Below, one piece after another: positions 1 to 5,908 of a stretch of DNA of 6,656 bases. A program made the translations under genes and the position numbers. The number at the start of each line of letters is the position of its first letter. Within the stretch, counting starts at the first letter, position 1. Below the pieces are notes generated by a model. It searched no databases. It had not been told where the DNA came from and saw nothing but the letters and a program-made list of their open reading frames with translations. The DNA lies in contig USHI01000076.1 in assembly GCA_900554405.1 (NCBI GenBank), forward strand, positions 1 to 6,656, read 5' to 3'. The stretch comes from an uncultured Eubacteriales bacterium (GTDB lineage: Bacteria; Bacillota; Clostridia; Oscillospirales; CAG-382).

Positions 1-1
1 G

Positions 2-85
2 GGCAAAGATGCCGTGATCCGCCGGGAAAACAAAACCAAACCGAGAAAAAAGAAAGCCGCCCTTGACGATGCCAAGGACGGTTGA
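2..85 (+). CDS. C-terminal end of an unidentified protein (5' part outside window)
   Basis: An open frame runs in from the left edge and stops at TGA 83-85. It encodes 27 residues rich in Lys and Arg, including RKKKAALDDAKDG at the very end. Nothing in this tail identifies a family. The start lies outside the window, so neither length nor domains can be judged. It is on the same strand as the next gene and 56 bases upstream of it, and shares its lower-GC, AAA/GAA-rich composition, so the two probably belong to the same locus. A short chance frame cannot be fully excluded. Confidence 0.4.
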   Translation, partial: GKDAVIRRENKTKPRKKKAALDDAKDG

Positions 86-111
86 TACAATAGTAATATG
101 GTTAATATATA
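82..111 (+). promoter_or_regulatory. Possible promoter of the 142-828 gene
   Basis: TTGATA (82-87) and TATATA (106-111) are 18 bases apart in an AT-rich gap. This would place a transcription start near 118, leaving a short leader with the ribosome binding site GAGAGGAAC (127-135) in front of the ATG at 142. The match to a sigma-A promoter is imperfect and the -35 overlaps the stop codon of the upstream frame, so this is tentative. Confidence 0.3.
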
Positions 112-141
112 GATAGATTACGATTTGAGAGGAACAGCGTC

Positions 142-828
142 ATGAACAATCTGTTTGCGCAGTCCCGTTCCCATTGGGTGCGGTATGACCGCTATGAGAT
201 CAAGACCGGCAAGGACGGAAAACGCTATATCACACCGGAAAAGACGGCAAAGCCCGACGTCTATAACCCGCTGAAGGAATCCTCCGAGATGGTGCTGGAG
301 GCGCTGAATGTGGGGATGCTGATGATGAACCGCAGTCCGGAGGACGAGGTGGAAAAGGAAATTTTGACTTTTGTGACCCACTACGGTCTGTTGGGGCTGA
401 TGACGGCACTGCCCACCACGCCGTCATTTATGGACTATGAGGCAGTCTATCTGCCGAAGAATCACTTCATCAAGGAAGAAAGCATGGCGACAGAGGATTA
501 TCTTGCTCTGTTCTACCCCTTCGACAAATTGGATGTGGTGAAAAAGGGCGTGGAATCCAGTTGGAATGTTTCCGGGGATAATATGATGATTGCCCTGACC
601 ATGACCTTCATGGATGAGCCGATGGCGAAGAACATGAGCTTCCAGCGGGAGTATGCCGAACCTTATGACTGGGTAGCACAGCAGTTCAAGGATTGGGCGT
701 TCACGCTGACCACCTCTATTCTGTACTATAACGACTACGACAGCATTGACGAGGATACAAGAAATCTTTACCGCAAGGCCATGGCTGCCTTCGGCGGCAT
801 TGCGCCTATAAGCGTCCTTCCGCAATAA
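142..828 (+). CDS. Hypothetical protein, truncated at its 3' end by a sequence join
   Basis: ATG at 142 follows a good ribosome binding site (GAGAGGAAC, 127-135). The frame gives 228 residues with no signal peptide or membrane span, many aromatic and acidic residues, and recognisable blocks such as LPTTPSFMDYEAVYLPKNHF (residues about 91-110) and FKDWAFTLTTSILYYNDYDS. I recall this as a family of uncharacterised cytoplasmic proteins from gut Clostridia whose members run on for roughly 80-100 more residues and end in a Cys-rich, zinc-binding-like segment; that comes from memory and not from this sequence. Here the family-like sequence stops at GGIAP (bases 793-807), and the last six residues, ISVLPQ, are read from the antisense of the glutamine synthetase gene. 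The true C-terminus is therefore missing. Function unknown. Composition differs from everything to the right of about 808. Confidence 0.7.
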   Translation: MNNLFAQSRSHWVRYDRYEIKTGKDGKRYITPEKTAKPDVYNPLKESSEMVLEALNVGMLMMNRSPEDEVEKEILTFVTHYGLLGLMTALPTTPSFMDYEAVYLPKNHFIKEESMATEDYLALFYPFDKLDVVKKGVESSWNVSGDNMMIALTMTFMDEPMAKNMSFQREYAEPYDWVAQQFKDWAFTLTTSILYYNDYDSIDEDTRNLYRKAMAAFGGIAPISVLPQ

Positions 829-1460
829 ATAAGGACAGGGCGCTTATCATACATTTTTTTATCCACCAAAAAATATTCCTGTTCGGGGCCCACTGTAGTG
901 TTCACGCGCTTCACACCTTTAAGCCCGAATATTTTTGCAATTCTGAGTGCCTGCTTGTTTATTGCATCCATACTGCGCAGCAGCGGTGTTTTCTGATCGA
1001 GCGCCTCGCCGCAGTATGAGCAAAACGCTGTAGGAATACAAAGCGTATCGTCCTTTACAAACGCATAAGAACTGGGGTCCCACGCGGTATATCCCCTCGC
1101 CTCAAAGGTGGCGCGAAGCCCGCCCGACGGGAAAGAAGACGCGTCCGGCTCGCCCTTTATAAGCTCCTTGCCGGAAAATTCCATAATAATTCCGCCGTCC
1201 TCTGTGGGGGAAATAAAGCTGTCGTGCTTTTCGGCGGTGATGCCGGTCATCGGCTGGAACCAGTGGGTATAATGCGTGGCGCCCTTTTCGATCGCCCAAT
1301 CCTTCATCGCATTTGCGACTACCGTCGCAAGCTCCGGATCGAGATGCTTGCCCATTTTTATCGTTCTCTGCAACGCCTTGTAGGTCTCCTTGGGCAGGCG
1401 GGCTTCCATGGTATCGTCATCGAATACCATCGAGCCGAAAATTTCCGTTACGTTTGTCAT
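768..1460 (-). CDS. glnA: Type III glutamine synthetase, N-terminal third only (truncated by join)
   Basis: The ATP-dependent enzyme condenses glutamate and ammonia to glutamine in the cytoplasm. Type III enzymes are about 700 residues; only about 224 authentic residues remain here. Family blocks are clear: the GSIII N-terminal domain (about 1-150), GEPDASSFPSGGLRATFEAR (103-122), TAWDPSSYAF (125-134), FCSYCGEALDQKTPLLRS (146-163), and GPEQEYFLVDKK (191-202), whose Glu residues belong to the metal site of the catalytic domain. The match continues to CGRTLIGAMPPK (213-224). Then six unrelated residues, AAMALR, and a stop at 768-770 come from the antisense of the neighbouring hypothetical gene. 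I chose ATG 1460 because AAAGGAG (1469-1475) lies 8 bases upstream; GTG 1461-1463 directly before it is an alternative. As written the product would lack most of the active site. The intact gene should continue elsewhere in the genome. Confidence 0.9.
   Translation of the reverse strand: MTNVTEIFGSMVFDDDTMEARLPKETYKALQRTIKMGKHLDPELATVVANAMKDWAIEKGATHYTHWFQPMTGITAEKHDSFISPTEDGGIIMEFSGKELIKGEPDASSFPSGGLRATFEARGYTAWDPSSYAFVKDDTLCIPTAFCSYCGEALDQKTPLLRSMDAINKQALRIAKIFGLKGVKRVNTTVGPEQEYFLVDKKMYDKRPVLIYCGRTLIGAMPPKAAMALR
788..808. other. Join between two unrelated sequences, with about 20 bases fitting both sides
   Basis: Read on the plus strand these bases complete FGGIAP of the hypothetical protein. 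Read on the minus strand they complete LIGAMPPK of glutamine synthetase, a block expected in type III enzymes. Outside this stretch each gene has lost its own continuation and reads into the other's antisense. Strand, composition and gene content all change here. This fits a misjoin of two contigs across a shared word of about 20 bases, or a recombination at microhomology. The exact limits depend on my recollection of how both families continue. Confidence 0.7.
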
Positions 1461-1463
1461 CAC

Positions 1464-1602
1464 AGTTGCTCCTTTACTGAAAAAAATGAAAAGACGGCAA
1501 AAGGGTCCTTCCCGCGACGCCCTTGCCGCCTTATAAAGCCTCGTTATAAACGACAGACCGCAGACAGTTTGTCCACTGCCTGCGGCCCCTTTGTCGCTTT
1601 AT
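1464..1602 (-). promoter_or_regulatory. Structured 5' leader of the glutamine synthetase gene (putative attenuator)
   Basis: From the predicted transcription start near 1602 to the start codon the leader is about 140 bases. It holds an 11-bp hairpin (1558-1568 with 1575-1585, one G-U pair) with a six-base loop GGACAA in the transcript, then a second hairpin followed by a T-rich run just upstream of the ribosome binding site. A hairpin plus a terminator-like element between promoter and gene is the layout of transcription attenuation. Known families include ANTAR-antiterminated leaders, which some Clostridia use for glnA-linked genes. The six-base loop does not carry the A1/G4 pattern of ANTAR targets, and I found no T-box sequence. 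The regulator, if any, is unidentified. Confidence 0.5.
1480..1530 (-). terminator. Terminator-like hairpin in the glutamine synthetase leader
   Basis: GACGGCAA plus GGG (1493-1500, 1503-1505) can pair with CCC plus TTGCCGCC (1520-1530), giving an 11-bp stem with one G-U pair and a two-base bulge, and a 14-base loop. In the minus-strand transcript the stem is followed by UUUUCAUUUUUUU (1492-1480). This looks like an intrinsic terminator placed only about 10 bases before the AAAGGAG ribosome binding site. It could also end read-through from the spoIIQ-like gene, but the glutamine synthetase promoter lies upstream of it, so it must act on that gene too. Confidence 0.5.
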
Positions 1603-1608
1603 GGGCGT

Positions 1609-1637
1609 ATTATAACGGATACACCCGCGTTTGTCAA
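1609..1637 (-). promoter_or_regulatory. Consensus sigma-A promoter of the glutamine synthetase gene
   Basis: On the minus strand a perfect TTGACA (-35, 1632-1637) and a perfect TATAAT (-10, 1609-1614) are separated by exactly 17 bases. Transcription would start near 1602, well upstream of ATG 1460. Such a strong promoter suggests that control is exerted after initiation, which fits the hairpin-rich leader. Confidence 0.85.
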
Positions 1638-1730
1638 CCGTTTTTCGGATTTTCTGCGTTTTTAACTATACGGTGTACGCATTCGCGGCGCCGTTTCGCC
1701 GTTTTTCACAGTTTTTCGCGGCGGCACGGC

Positions 1731-2453
1731 TCAATCCGGGATCGCTTCGGAGGGGTCGACCGTCTCTCCGCCGACACGCAGCTCGAAGTGAAGGTGAGGC
1801 CCGTCCGCGCTTTCGACGCGCGCTGTGTTGCCGACAGAGCCTATCTGCTGACCCGCGGCGATATGAGCGCCCACGGATATCCCGCCCGCAAGCTCGGGCG
1901 AAAGGCTCATATAATAGGATACCGTGTCGTAATCATGCTTCACCGCAACGGTGGTACCGTAGAAATAATCGTTTTCCACCGAAACGACCTCGCCCGCGGC
2001 ATAGGCTATGACCGGCGTTCCCGCAGGGGCGGATATATCTATGCCGGTATGAACGCGGTAATCCTTCATTGTCTGCGAGAAAACGAGCGCCGTCACGCTG
2101 TAGCCCTTGCCCACCTTGCCGGAAACCGGGCAGTAAAATGTCCGTTCGGCTGCGGAGCTGTCGTCCGGCTCGCTCGTATCGGCTTCCACGCCGCTTTGCT
2201 CATCCCCGACGGGAAGATCGGGCACGCGGCTTTCGGCGTGCACGCCGGAAGCGCCGAAATCCATATTCGGCAGCGATACATTTACGGGCGAATCATCATA
2301 GGATATGCTGAAAATACCGATCGTGGCGGCTATGACCACCGTAACGGCAAGCCCGAGATACACAAAAGCCGAAAGCTTTGCGGCGCGTTTTGCAAGCGGT
2401 GCGCGGGATTCCGTCTCCCTATGCCGCCTGCTTTTGTTTTCGTTATCGTTCAT
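1731..2453 (-). CDS. spoIIQ: SpoIIQ-like membrane-anchored M23 (LytM) domain protein
   Basis: The 240-residue protein has a charged cytoplasmic N-terminus (1-27), one membrane span (about 28-50), a low-complexity acidic linker (about 60-102) and a C-terminal LytM/M23 domain (about 105-236). Zinc-site motifs are present: HTGID (H135, D139) and HLHFE (H220, H222). The second catalytic histidine of active M23 enzymes, normally in a Y-x-H-L motif, is Ser183 here (YYMSLSP). Size, single anchor, linker and the block LVFSQTMKDYRVHTGIDISA match SpoIIQ, the forespore partner of SpoIIIAH in the engulfment channel. In Clostridia spoIIQ commonly lies beside spoIID, as it does here: a degenerate SpoIID relative ends 62 bases upstream. 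The ATG at 2453 has only a G-rich stretch (GGGGG) as ribosome binding site. A general cell-wall M23 peptidase is the alternative reading. Confidence 0.75.
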   Translation of the reverse strand: MNDNENKSRRHRETESRAPLAKRAAKLSAFVYLGLAVTVVIAATIGIFSISYDDSPVNVSLPNMDFGASGVHAESRVPDLPVGDEQSGVEADTSEPDDSSAAERTFYCPVSGKVGKGYSVTALVFSQTMKDYRVHTGIDISAPAGTPVIAYAAGEVVSVENDYFYGTTVAVKHDYDTVSYYMSLSPELAGGISVGAHIAAGQQIGSVGNTARVESADGPHLHFELRVGGETVDPSEAIPD

Positions 2454-2465
2454 TTGGTAATTACC

Positions 2466-2506
2466 CCCGAAAGTTATTTGTCAAGCCTATTCTTTGCTCT
2501 TTCGGG
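2466..2506 (-). other. Stem-loop between the degenerate SpoIID gene and the spoIIQ-like gene
   Basis: CCCGAAAG (2466-2473) pairs with CTTTCGGG (2499-2506) across a 25-base loop. The loop contains a TTGACA box on the minus strand (TGTCAA on the plus strand, 2479-2484) for which I see no good -10 at normal spacing. There is no T-run after the stem, so it is not a typical terminator. The 3' arm merges with the G-run that would serve as the spoIIQ-like ribosome binding site, so folding could affect its translation. Confidence 0.4.
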
Positions 2507-2515
2507 TGCAATTAT

Positions 2516-3334
2516 TCAGTTTAACGACAGTTTCGGAAAATAGGTTTGAAGAATATGCGTGCAATCGCTCCCGTTTTTTGCAAGCCGGGAGGCATAACAG
2601 AGATCCAGACCGAGCCCGCTCCCCAGCCCGCGGCAATCGAAAACGGCTTCCCCGCCCGCAATATCGAGCGTAAACTCACGCGAGGGGAGCGAAAGCGCCC
2701 GCATGATCCTTCCCGCATCCGGCATTTCCGTGCCGAAAACGGCGAATTCGCACTTTTTGTTCCTGCCGTAAAAAACAAAGCATTCTTCATCCGGCTCCTC
2801 CGTAAGCCCGAGCAAAAGCGAAAGCTCGCGCAGGGTGAAGCGCCTTTCCGCCCTATGTACCTCGCAGGGGGATGCCGCCGTGACCGCCGCCGAAAAAGGC
2901 GAATTCGCACCTTCCCCGCTGCCGCTGCCGCAGCATTCCGAAAACGGCAGCTCCACGGGGAGCCCGTCGCGGACAAGATATCTGCCGGATGTCGCGGAAG
3001 CGGCGGAAACGGCTTCATCGCCCGGATCGGCAAGGGCAAAGCAGCAGCCCGGATCGTCGCAAAGAAGATAGCCCTCGTGCACGGTGCCGTAAAGCCTTGC
3101 GTGCATCACGTTCGTGCGGATAACGACGGCAAGCGCTTCACGCGCGGCAGGTTCGGAAGCCGTCGGGCACGCCGCGACCGCGGATGCAACGTATTCCTCC
3201 GCCGAAAGCTCCTTCGTTTCGCCGCCGATACATACCTTTACAAGCGCTTCGCGGCGCGGGGTCAGCCTGTCCGCGGCGGCGGGAAGCAGCAGCATCAACG
3301 GCACGGATAAAAAACAAAGCAAAAAGCGTTTCAT
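2516..3334 (-). CDS. Degenerate SpoIID-domain protein, probably catalytically inactive
   Basis: This 272-residue exported protein has a signal peptide or anchor (about 1-21) and a recognisable SpoIID/LytB fold. It shows LSAEEYVASAVAACP (43-57), EALAVVIRT (66-74), a cysteine cluster LLCDDPGCCFA (90-100) and a C-terminal GLGSGLGLD (236-244) followed by a family-like tail ending ILQTYFP. SpoIID proteins are lytic transglycosylases that cut glycan strands during engulfment. Key residues are changed: the catalytic Glu of the usual AAE(M/I) motif is Cys56, and the His of the GHGVG motif is Ser239. H86, C92 and C97 remain as possible zinc ligands. It starts 46 bases after the membrane protein gene and ends 62 bases before the spoIIQ-like gene, the place spoIID itself normally holds in Clostridia. 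AAAGGA (3345-3350) precedes ATG 3334. It may be a structural or regulatory SpoIID relative. Confidence 0.7.
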   Translation of the reverse strand: MKRFLLCFLSVPLMLLLPAAADRLTPRREALVKVCIGGETKELSAEEYVASAVAACPTASEPAAREALAVVIRTNVMHARLYGTVHEGYLLCDDPGCCFALADPGDEAVSAASATSGRYLVRDGLPVELPFSECCGSGSGEGANSPFSAAVTAASPCEVHRAERRFTLRELSLLLGLTEEPDEECFVFYGRNKKCEFAVFGTEMPDAGRIMRALSLPSREFTLDIAGGEAVFDCRGLGSGLGLDLCYASRLAKNGSDCTHILQTYFPKLSLN

Positions 3335-3380
3335 GGTAAAACCGTCCTTTTTGCTTTATTTATATTCGGTTTTCGGGATT

Positions 3381-4217
3381 TTATTCCGTCTGTACGCCGG
3401 GCAGGGCTTTTTGCCTTTCGCGGCAGCGCGCCGTGAGCAGCCGCGCGGATATATACGCCGCCGTAGTGACATCGACGATCGAAAAAACGGCATAACGGTC
3501 TAACGTAAGCTGACCGGTGCAGCAGAGCAGCAGATCCGGCACCGCGTATATCAGAAGAAGTACAATGGCGGAGCTTCCGAAGAAGAACGCCGCAACGGCG
3601 TTTCCGCCGCCGAGATAAGCCTTGCCCTCGAAGATAAACCAGAGCATCGCCGCGCAGAGCCCGAGTATATGATACCCGCCCGAGGATGCGAGCGGCCCGG
3701 AGCCGGAACGCACGAAATCGGCAAGCACGCGCACCGCCGAAAGCAGAGCCATCGGAAGCACGGAAGCGGCAGCGATCGTGCCGGATATCCGGCGTGCTCC
3801 GAGACAGCAGCGCACCCCGTGGAAGAGGAACACCGCAGCCGCGGCGACAGCAAGCACGACGACAGCAGCCTCGAGCGATGAAAGCCCGGCGGAATATGCC
3901 TTGCCGTCGTTAAACAGCGAAATAATATAAAACAATGCCGAAAGCAGGAGCGAAGAGCCCATGACCAAGCAGCCGAGTGCGGAAAATACCCTGCCCAGCG
4001 GGATCACGGGGCGCATTTTGCGGAAGCTGCGCAGGCAGTACACGGCGGAAACGGCAAGCCAGATAATGACCGCCGCGGCAAAGCCGTAGGAATAGCCGGC
4101 ATACTCATCCGCTATATAATATACGTTCGCGTCGCAGCCGTTCTTTTCCATGAATTTATAAAGCATATACGCGCGCGCCAATGCAAACACGCACGCCGCC
4201 GACAGAAACGCGACCAT
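3381..4217 (-). CDS. Polytopic membrane protein of unknown function
   Basis: About 278 residues with seven or eight hydrophobic spans spread along the whole chain, an Ala/Leu/Val-rich composition, and short polar loops. Positive clusters such as RSFRKMRP after the second span and a C-terminal RCRERQK tail suggest cytoplasmic N- and C-termini. I recognise no family motif. The start is uncertain. ATG 4217 has AAGG 9 bases upstream and leaves a roughly 43-base leader from the putative promoter at 4267-4295. TTG 4238 (preceded by GGGGGG) would add LSARLRK before the first span. ATG 4268 lies inside a terminator hairpin at the -10 box. The gene sits between the two SpoIID-type genes on the same strand, and the next gene starts 46 bases after its stop, so the two are likely co-transcribed. 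A link to spore or envelope biogenesis is inferred from position only. Confidence 0.8.
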   Translation of the reverse strand: MVAFLSAACVFALARAYMLYKFMEKNGCDANVYYIADEYAGYSYGFAAAVIIWLAVSAVYCLRSFRKMRPVIPLGRVFSALGCLVMGSSLLLSALFYIISLFNDGKAYSAGLSSLEAAVVVLAVAAAAVFLFHGVRCCLGARRISGTIAAASVLPMALLSAVRVLADFVRSGSGPLASSGGYHILGLCAAMLWFIFEGKAYLGGGNAVAAFFFGSSAIVLLLIYAVPDLLLCCTGQLTLDRYAVFSIVDVTTAAYISARLLTARCRERQKALPGVQTE

Positions 4218-4235
4218 TTTACGAAGCCTTGCGGA

Positions 4236-4287
4236 CAAAAAAACACCCCCCGAATGCGATACAGACATTATATCCGCATTCGGAGGG
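4236..4287 (-). terminator. Intrinsic terminator after the intact SpoIID-type gene
   Basis: CCGAATGCG (4250-4258) pairs with CGCATTCGG (4275-4283). The stem extends by CCC (4246-4248) with GGG (4285-4287) past one mismatch, giving a 12-13 bp stem with a 16-base loop. In the minus-strand transcript it is followed directly by UGUUUUUUUG (4245-4236). It lies 50-100 bases after the stop of the SpoIID-type gene. Its loop contains the putative -10 box of the next gene, so terminator and promoter are superimposed. Confidence 0.75.
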
Positions 4288-4295
4288 AAAGTAAA
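4267..4295 (-). promoter_or_regulatory. Putative promoter of the membrane protein / degenerate SpoIID / spoIIQ-like genes
   Basis: TATAAT (4267-4272) lies 17 bases from TTTACT (4290-4295), a partial match to a -35. The stretch matches one in front of the small secreted protein gene (6441-6470) at about 24 of 28 aligned positions, including a shared CCGAATGC core between the two boxes. That conservation suggests common regulation, possibly by a sporulation sigma factor. I cannot assign the sigma factor from two sites. Confidence 0.45.
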
Positions 4296-4336
4296 GTACA
4301 AATAGGGTAATTTTACAATATCATTTATAATTCATG

Positions 4337-5908
4337 TCAATACAGAGGCGTAAGCACCGTATCGCAGAAGAAGAAGGAAAGGATATATTTATACCCGTAA
4401 CCCTCGCGCGCAAGCTTTTCGCCGCCGGTAGCGCTGAACCCGACGCCGTGACCGGAACCGATACCGCTGACCGTGACCTTATCCGGCGCGATATCGCCGT
4501 AGCTGTCGCCGAAGCCTTCGAACTCCTTGTAGCCGTCTGCCGTCATGACCCCGCTCACCGTTTTCTTTTCCACCCTGCCCTCGGCGGTCAGCACTTCCAT
4601 ATCGGCGGTATAGCCCACCTTGAAGTTTGCGCTTTTGAACCCGCAGGAGGCACGCACACGCTCCGCCGTGTTTATCCGGACGGAATTACCGCTCCCGTCG
4701 CTCACCGAAAGCACGGTGATATAATCCGAACCGTACGGGTCGGTTTCGAGTATCTTCATGCTGATATTATCATCCGCAAGCGAGGAAAAACGGTACCGCG
4801 ATGTGAGGTAATCGTAAAACTCGCTTTTTGTGAAGGTGATGTTCCAGCGGCTGTCGGCTTCCATTTCGTCGTTTTCAAGGAAAACGCTTTTCAGATAAGG
4901 TACCTCCGAGCCGCCCCATGCCGCAACGGAGGAACAGCTCGCGCCGCCGTTTGCCCCGTGGTAAAGCACGGCAATGGGTTCGCCCTTATATGTCGCGATA
5001 AGCCCGCGGGTGGAATCGACAATGGCGTTGTTTTCCTCGCCCATGCGGAATATGCCGTAATAGACCTGGCAGCACGCCTCGCACGGGCAGACATCATAGC
5101 CCTCCCGAACGTGCTTTCCGTTTGTCGCCGCGGTGCGGGCAAGCACCGAAAAGGCCTTGCGCGTCTCCACGGAAAAGTTCACGCCGATCTCGTTCGCCAT
5201 CACGCATTTAGTATAGCTTTCCAGCCCCAGGCGGTTCACCATGCGCAGCATTCCGTCCGAAACGGTATATTCGAAAAAGCCGGGGTATTCGCAGGTATAT
5301 TCCTTGCCGCTGTAATGCTTCATCGGGAAGCTGACAACTCCGCCCGAAGCGCTTTTAAGCGCAAACGGGTGATCCGTGCGCTCGTAACGGAACAGTATCC
5401 GCCCGCTTGAGCGTTCAAGCACGGTAATTCCGGTTTCCCGCACGGCACCGGGCGTGCCCGCCGGGCATTCCGCACGCAGCTCGAAGCCGCGCTCCGTCAC
5501 CGCGACATGGCAGCCCTCCCCCGCGGCGGCAAGAGCCTGGGAAAAGCCCGGATAAACCGCCCTGCAAACGGCATAGATCCCGATATTCCCCGTCTGCGCC
5601 GCAGCGCTTTCGGCACCGGCGGAAAACTCGGCTTCCGCCGTGGGCAATATCACCGTTTCGCTCCCGGAATAAGAAAACAGCTTTGTAAAGACTTCGCCGT
5701 CCGAAAAGCCGAAATCAAACCCGCCTTCCGAAACGGTCATTGCGGAGAACCGCCGTGTATCCAGCGCGTCGGTGCGCACATACATACCGACTCCGACCAC
5801 CGGTTCGCCCAAGTTCGTGCCCTGTGCGGCGCTCTCCGCCGAAGCGGGCATCGCGGCGATGACCGCCAGCGCCGAAAGCGCAAGCGCGATAAGCTTAACG
5901 GACTTCAT
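4337..5908 (-). CDS. SpoIID/LytB-domain protein, intact catalytic motifs (peptidoglycan lytic transglycosylase)
   Basis: The 523-residue secreted protein has a signal peptide (about 1-24, ending ASA) and an N-terminal region of about 200 residues that I do not recognise. The SpoIID/LytB domain (about 215-515) follows. It contains GLESYTKCVMANEIG with the catalytic Glu240, ARTAATNGKH, the cysteine cluster YDVCPCEACCQVYYG (C274, C276, C279, C280), YHGANGGASCSS, VPYLKSV, and the signature GIGSGHGVGFS (His487). SpoIID enzymes cleave glycan strands and drive membrane migration during forespore engulfment; relatives also act in vegetative wall growth. It is longer than classical SpoIID (about 340 residues) because of the N-terminal region, so it may be a paralogue with another role. 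ATG 5908 overlaps the preceding gene by 14 bases and has no strong ribosome binding site, which suggests translational coupling. A terminator lies downstream. Confidence 0.85.
   Translation of the reverse strand: MKSVKLIALALSALAVIAAMPASAESAAQGTNLGEPVVGVGMYVRTDALDTRRFSAMTVSEGGFDFGFSDGEVFTKLFSYSGSETVILPTAEAEFSAGAESAAAQTGNIGIYAVCRAVYPGFSQALAAAGEGCHVAVTERGFELRAECPAGTPGAVRETGITVLERSSGRILFRYERTDHPFALKSASGGVVSFPMKHYSGKEYTCEYPGFFEYTVSDGMLRMVNRLGLESYTKCVMANEIGVNFSVETRKAFSVLARTAATNGKHVREGYDVCPCEACCQVYYGIFRMGEENNAIVDSTRGLIATYKGEPIAVLYHGANGGASCSSVAAWGGSEVPYLKSVFLENDEMEADSRWNITFTKSEFYDYLTSRYRFSSLADDNISMKILETDPYGSDYITVLSVSDGSGNSVRINTAERVRASCGFKSANFKVGYTADMEVLTAEGRVEKKTVSGVMTADGYKEFEGFGDSYGDIAPDKVTVSGIGSGHGVGFSATGGEKLAREGYGYKYILSFFFCDTVLTPLY

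Noticed and set aside
1501..1519. AGGGT...CCCGCG stretch resembling a T-box core
   Set aside because: It lies on the strand opposite to the glutamine synthetase transcript and lacks the GGNACC part of the T-box sequence.
1558..1585. Six-base hairpin loop as an ANTAR target
   Set aside because: The loop in the transcript is GGACAA; ANTAR targets need A at position 1 and G at position 4, and I see no second matching hairpin.
1686..1706. GGCG/CGCC hairpin followed by TTTTT on the plus strand as a terminator
   Set aside because: The stem is only four base pairs and no plus-strand gene ends before it.
1224..2543. 439-residue open frame on the plus strand
   Set aside because: It lies antisense to glutamine synthetase and the spoIIQ-like gene, both of which have clear family motifs. 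It is Arg/His-rich with no motif or ribosome binding site, as expected for the shadow of GC-rich genes.
2546..3310. 254-residue Arg-rich open frame on the plus strand
   Set aside because: It is antisense to the degenerate SpoIID gene and shows the Arg/Lys/Ala bias of a shadow frame.
4334..5410. 358-residue open frame on the plus strand
   Set aside because: It is antisense to the SpoIID-domain gene, which carries catalytic motifs. The translated sequence has shadow-like composition.
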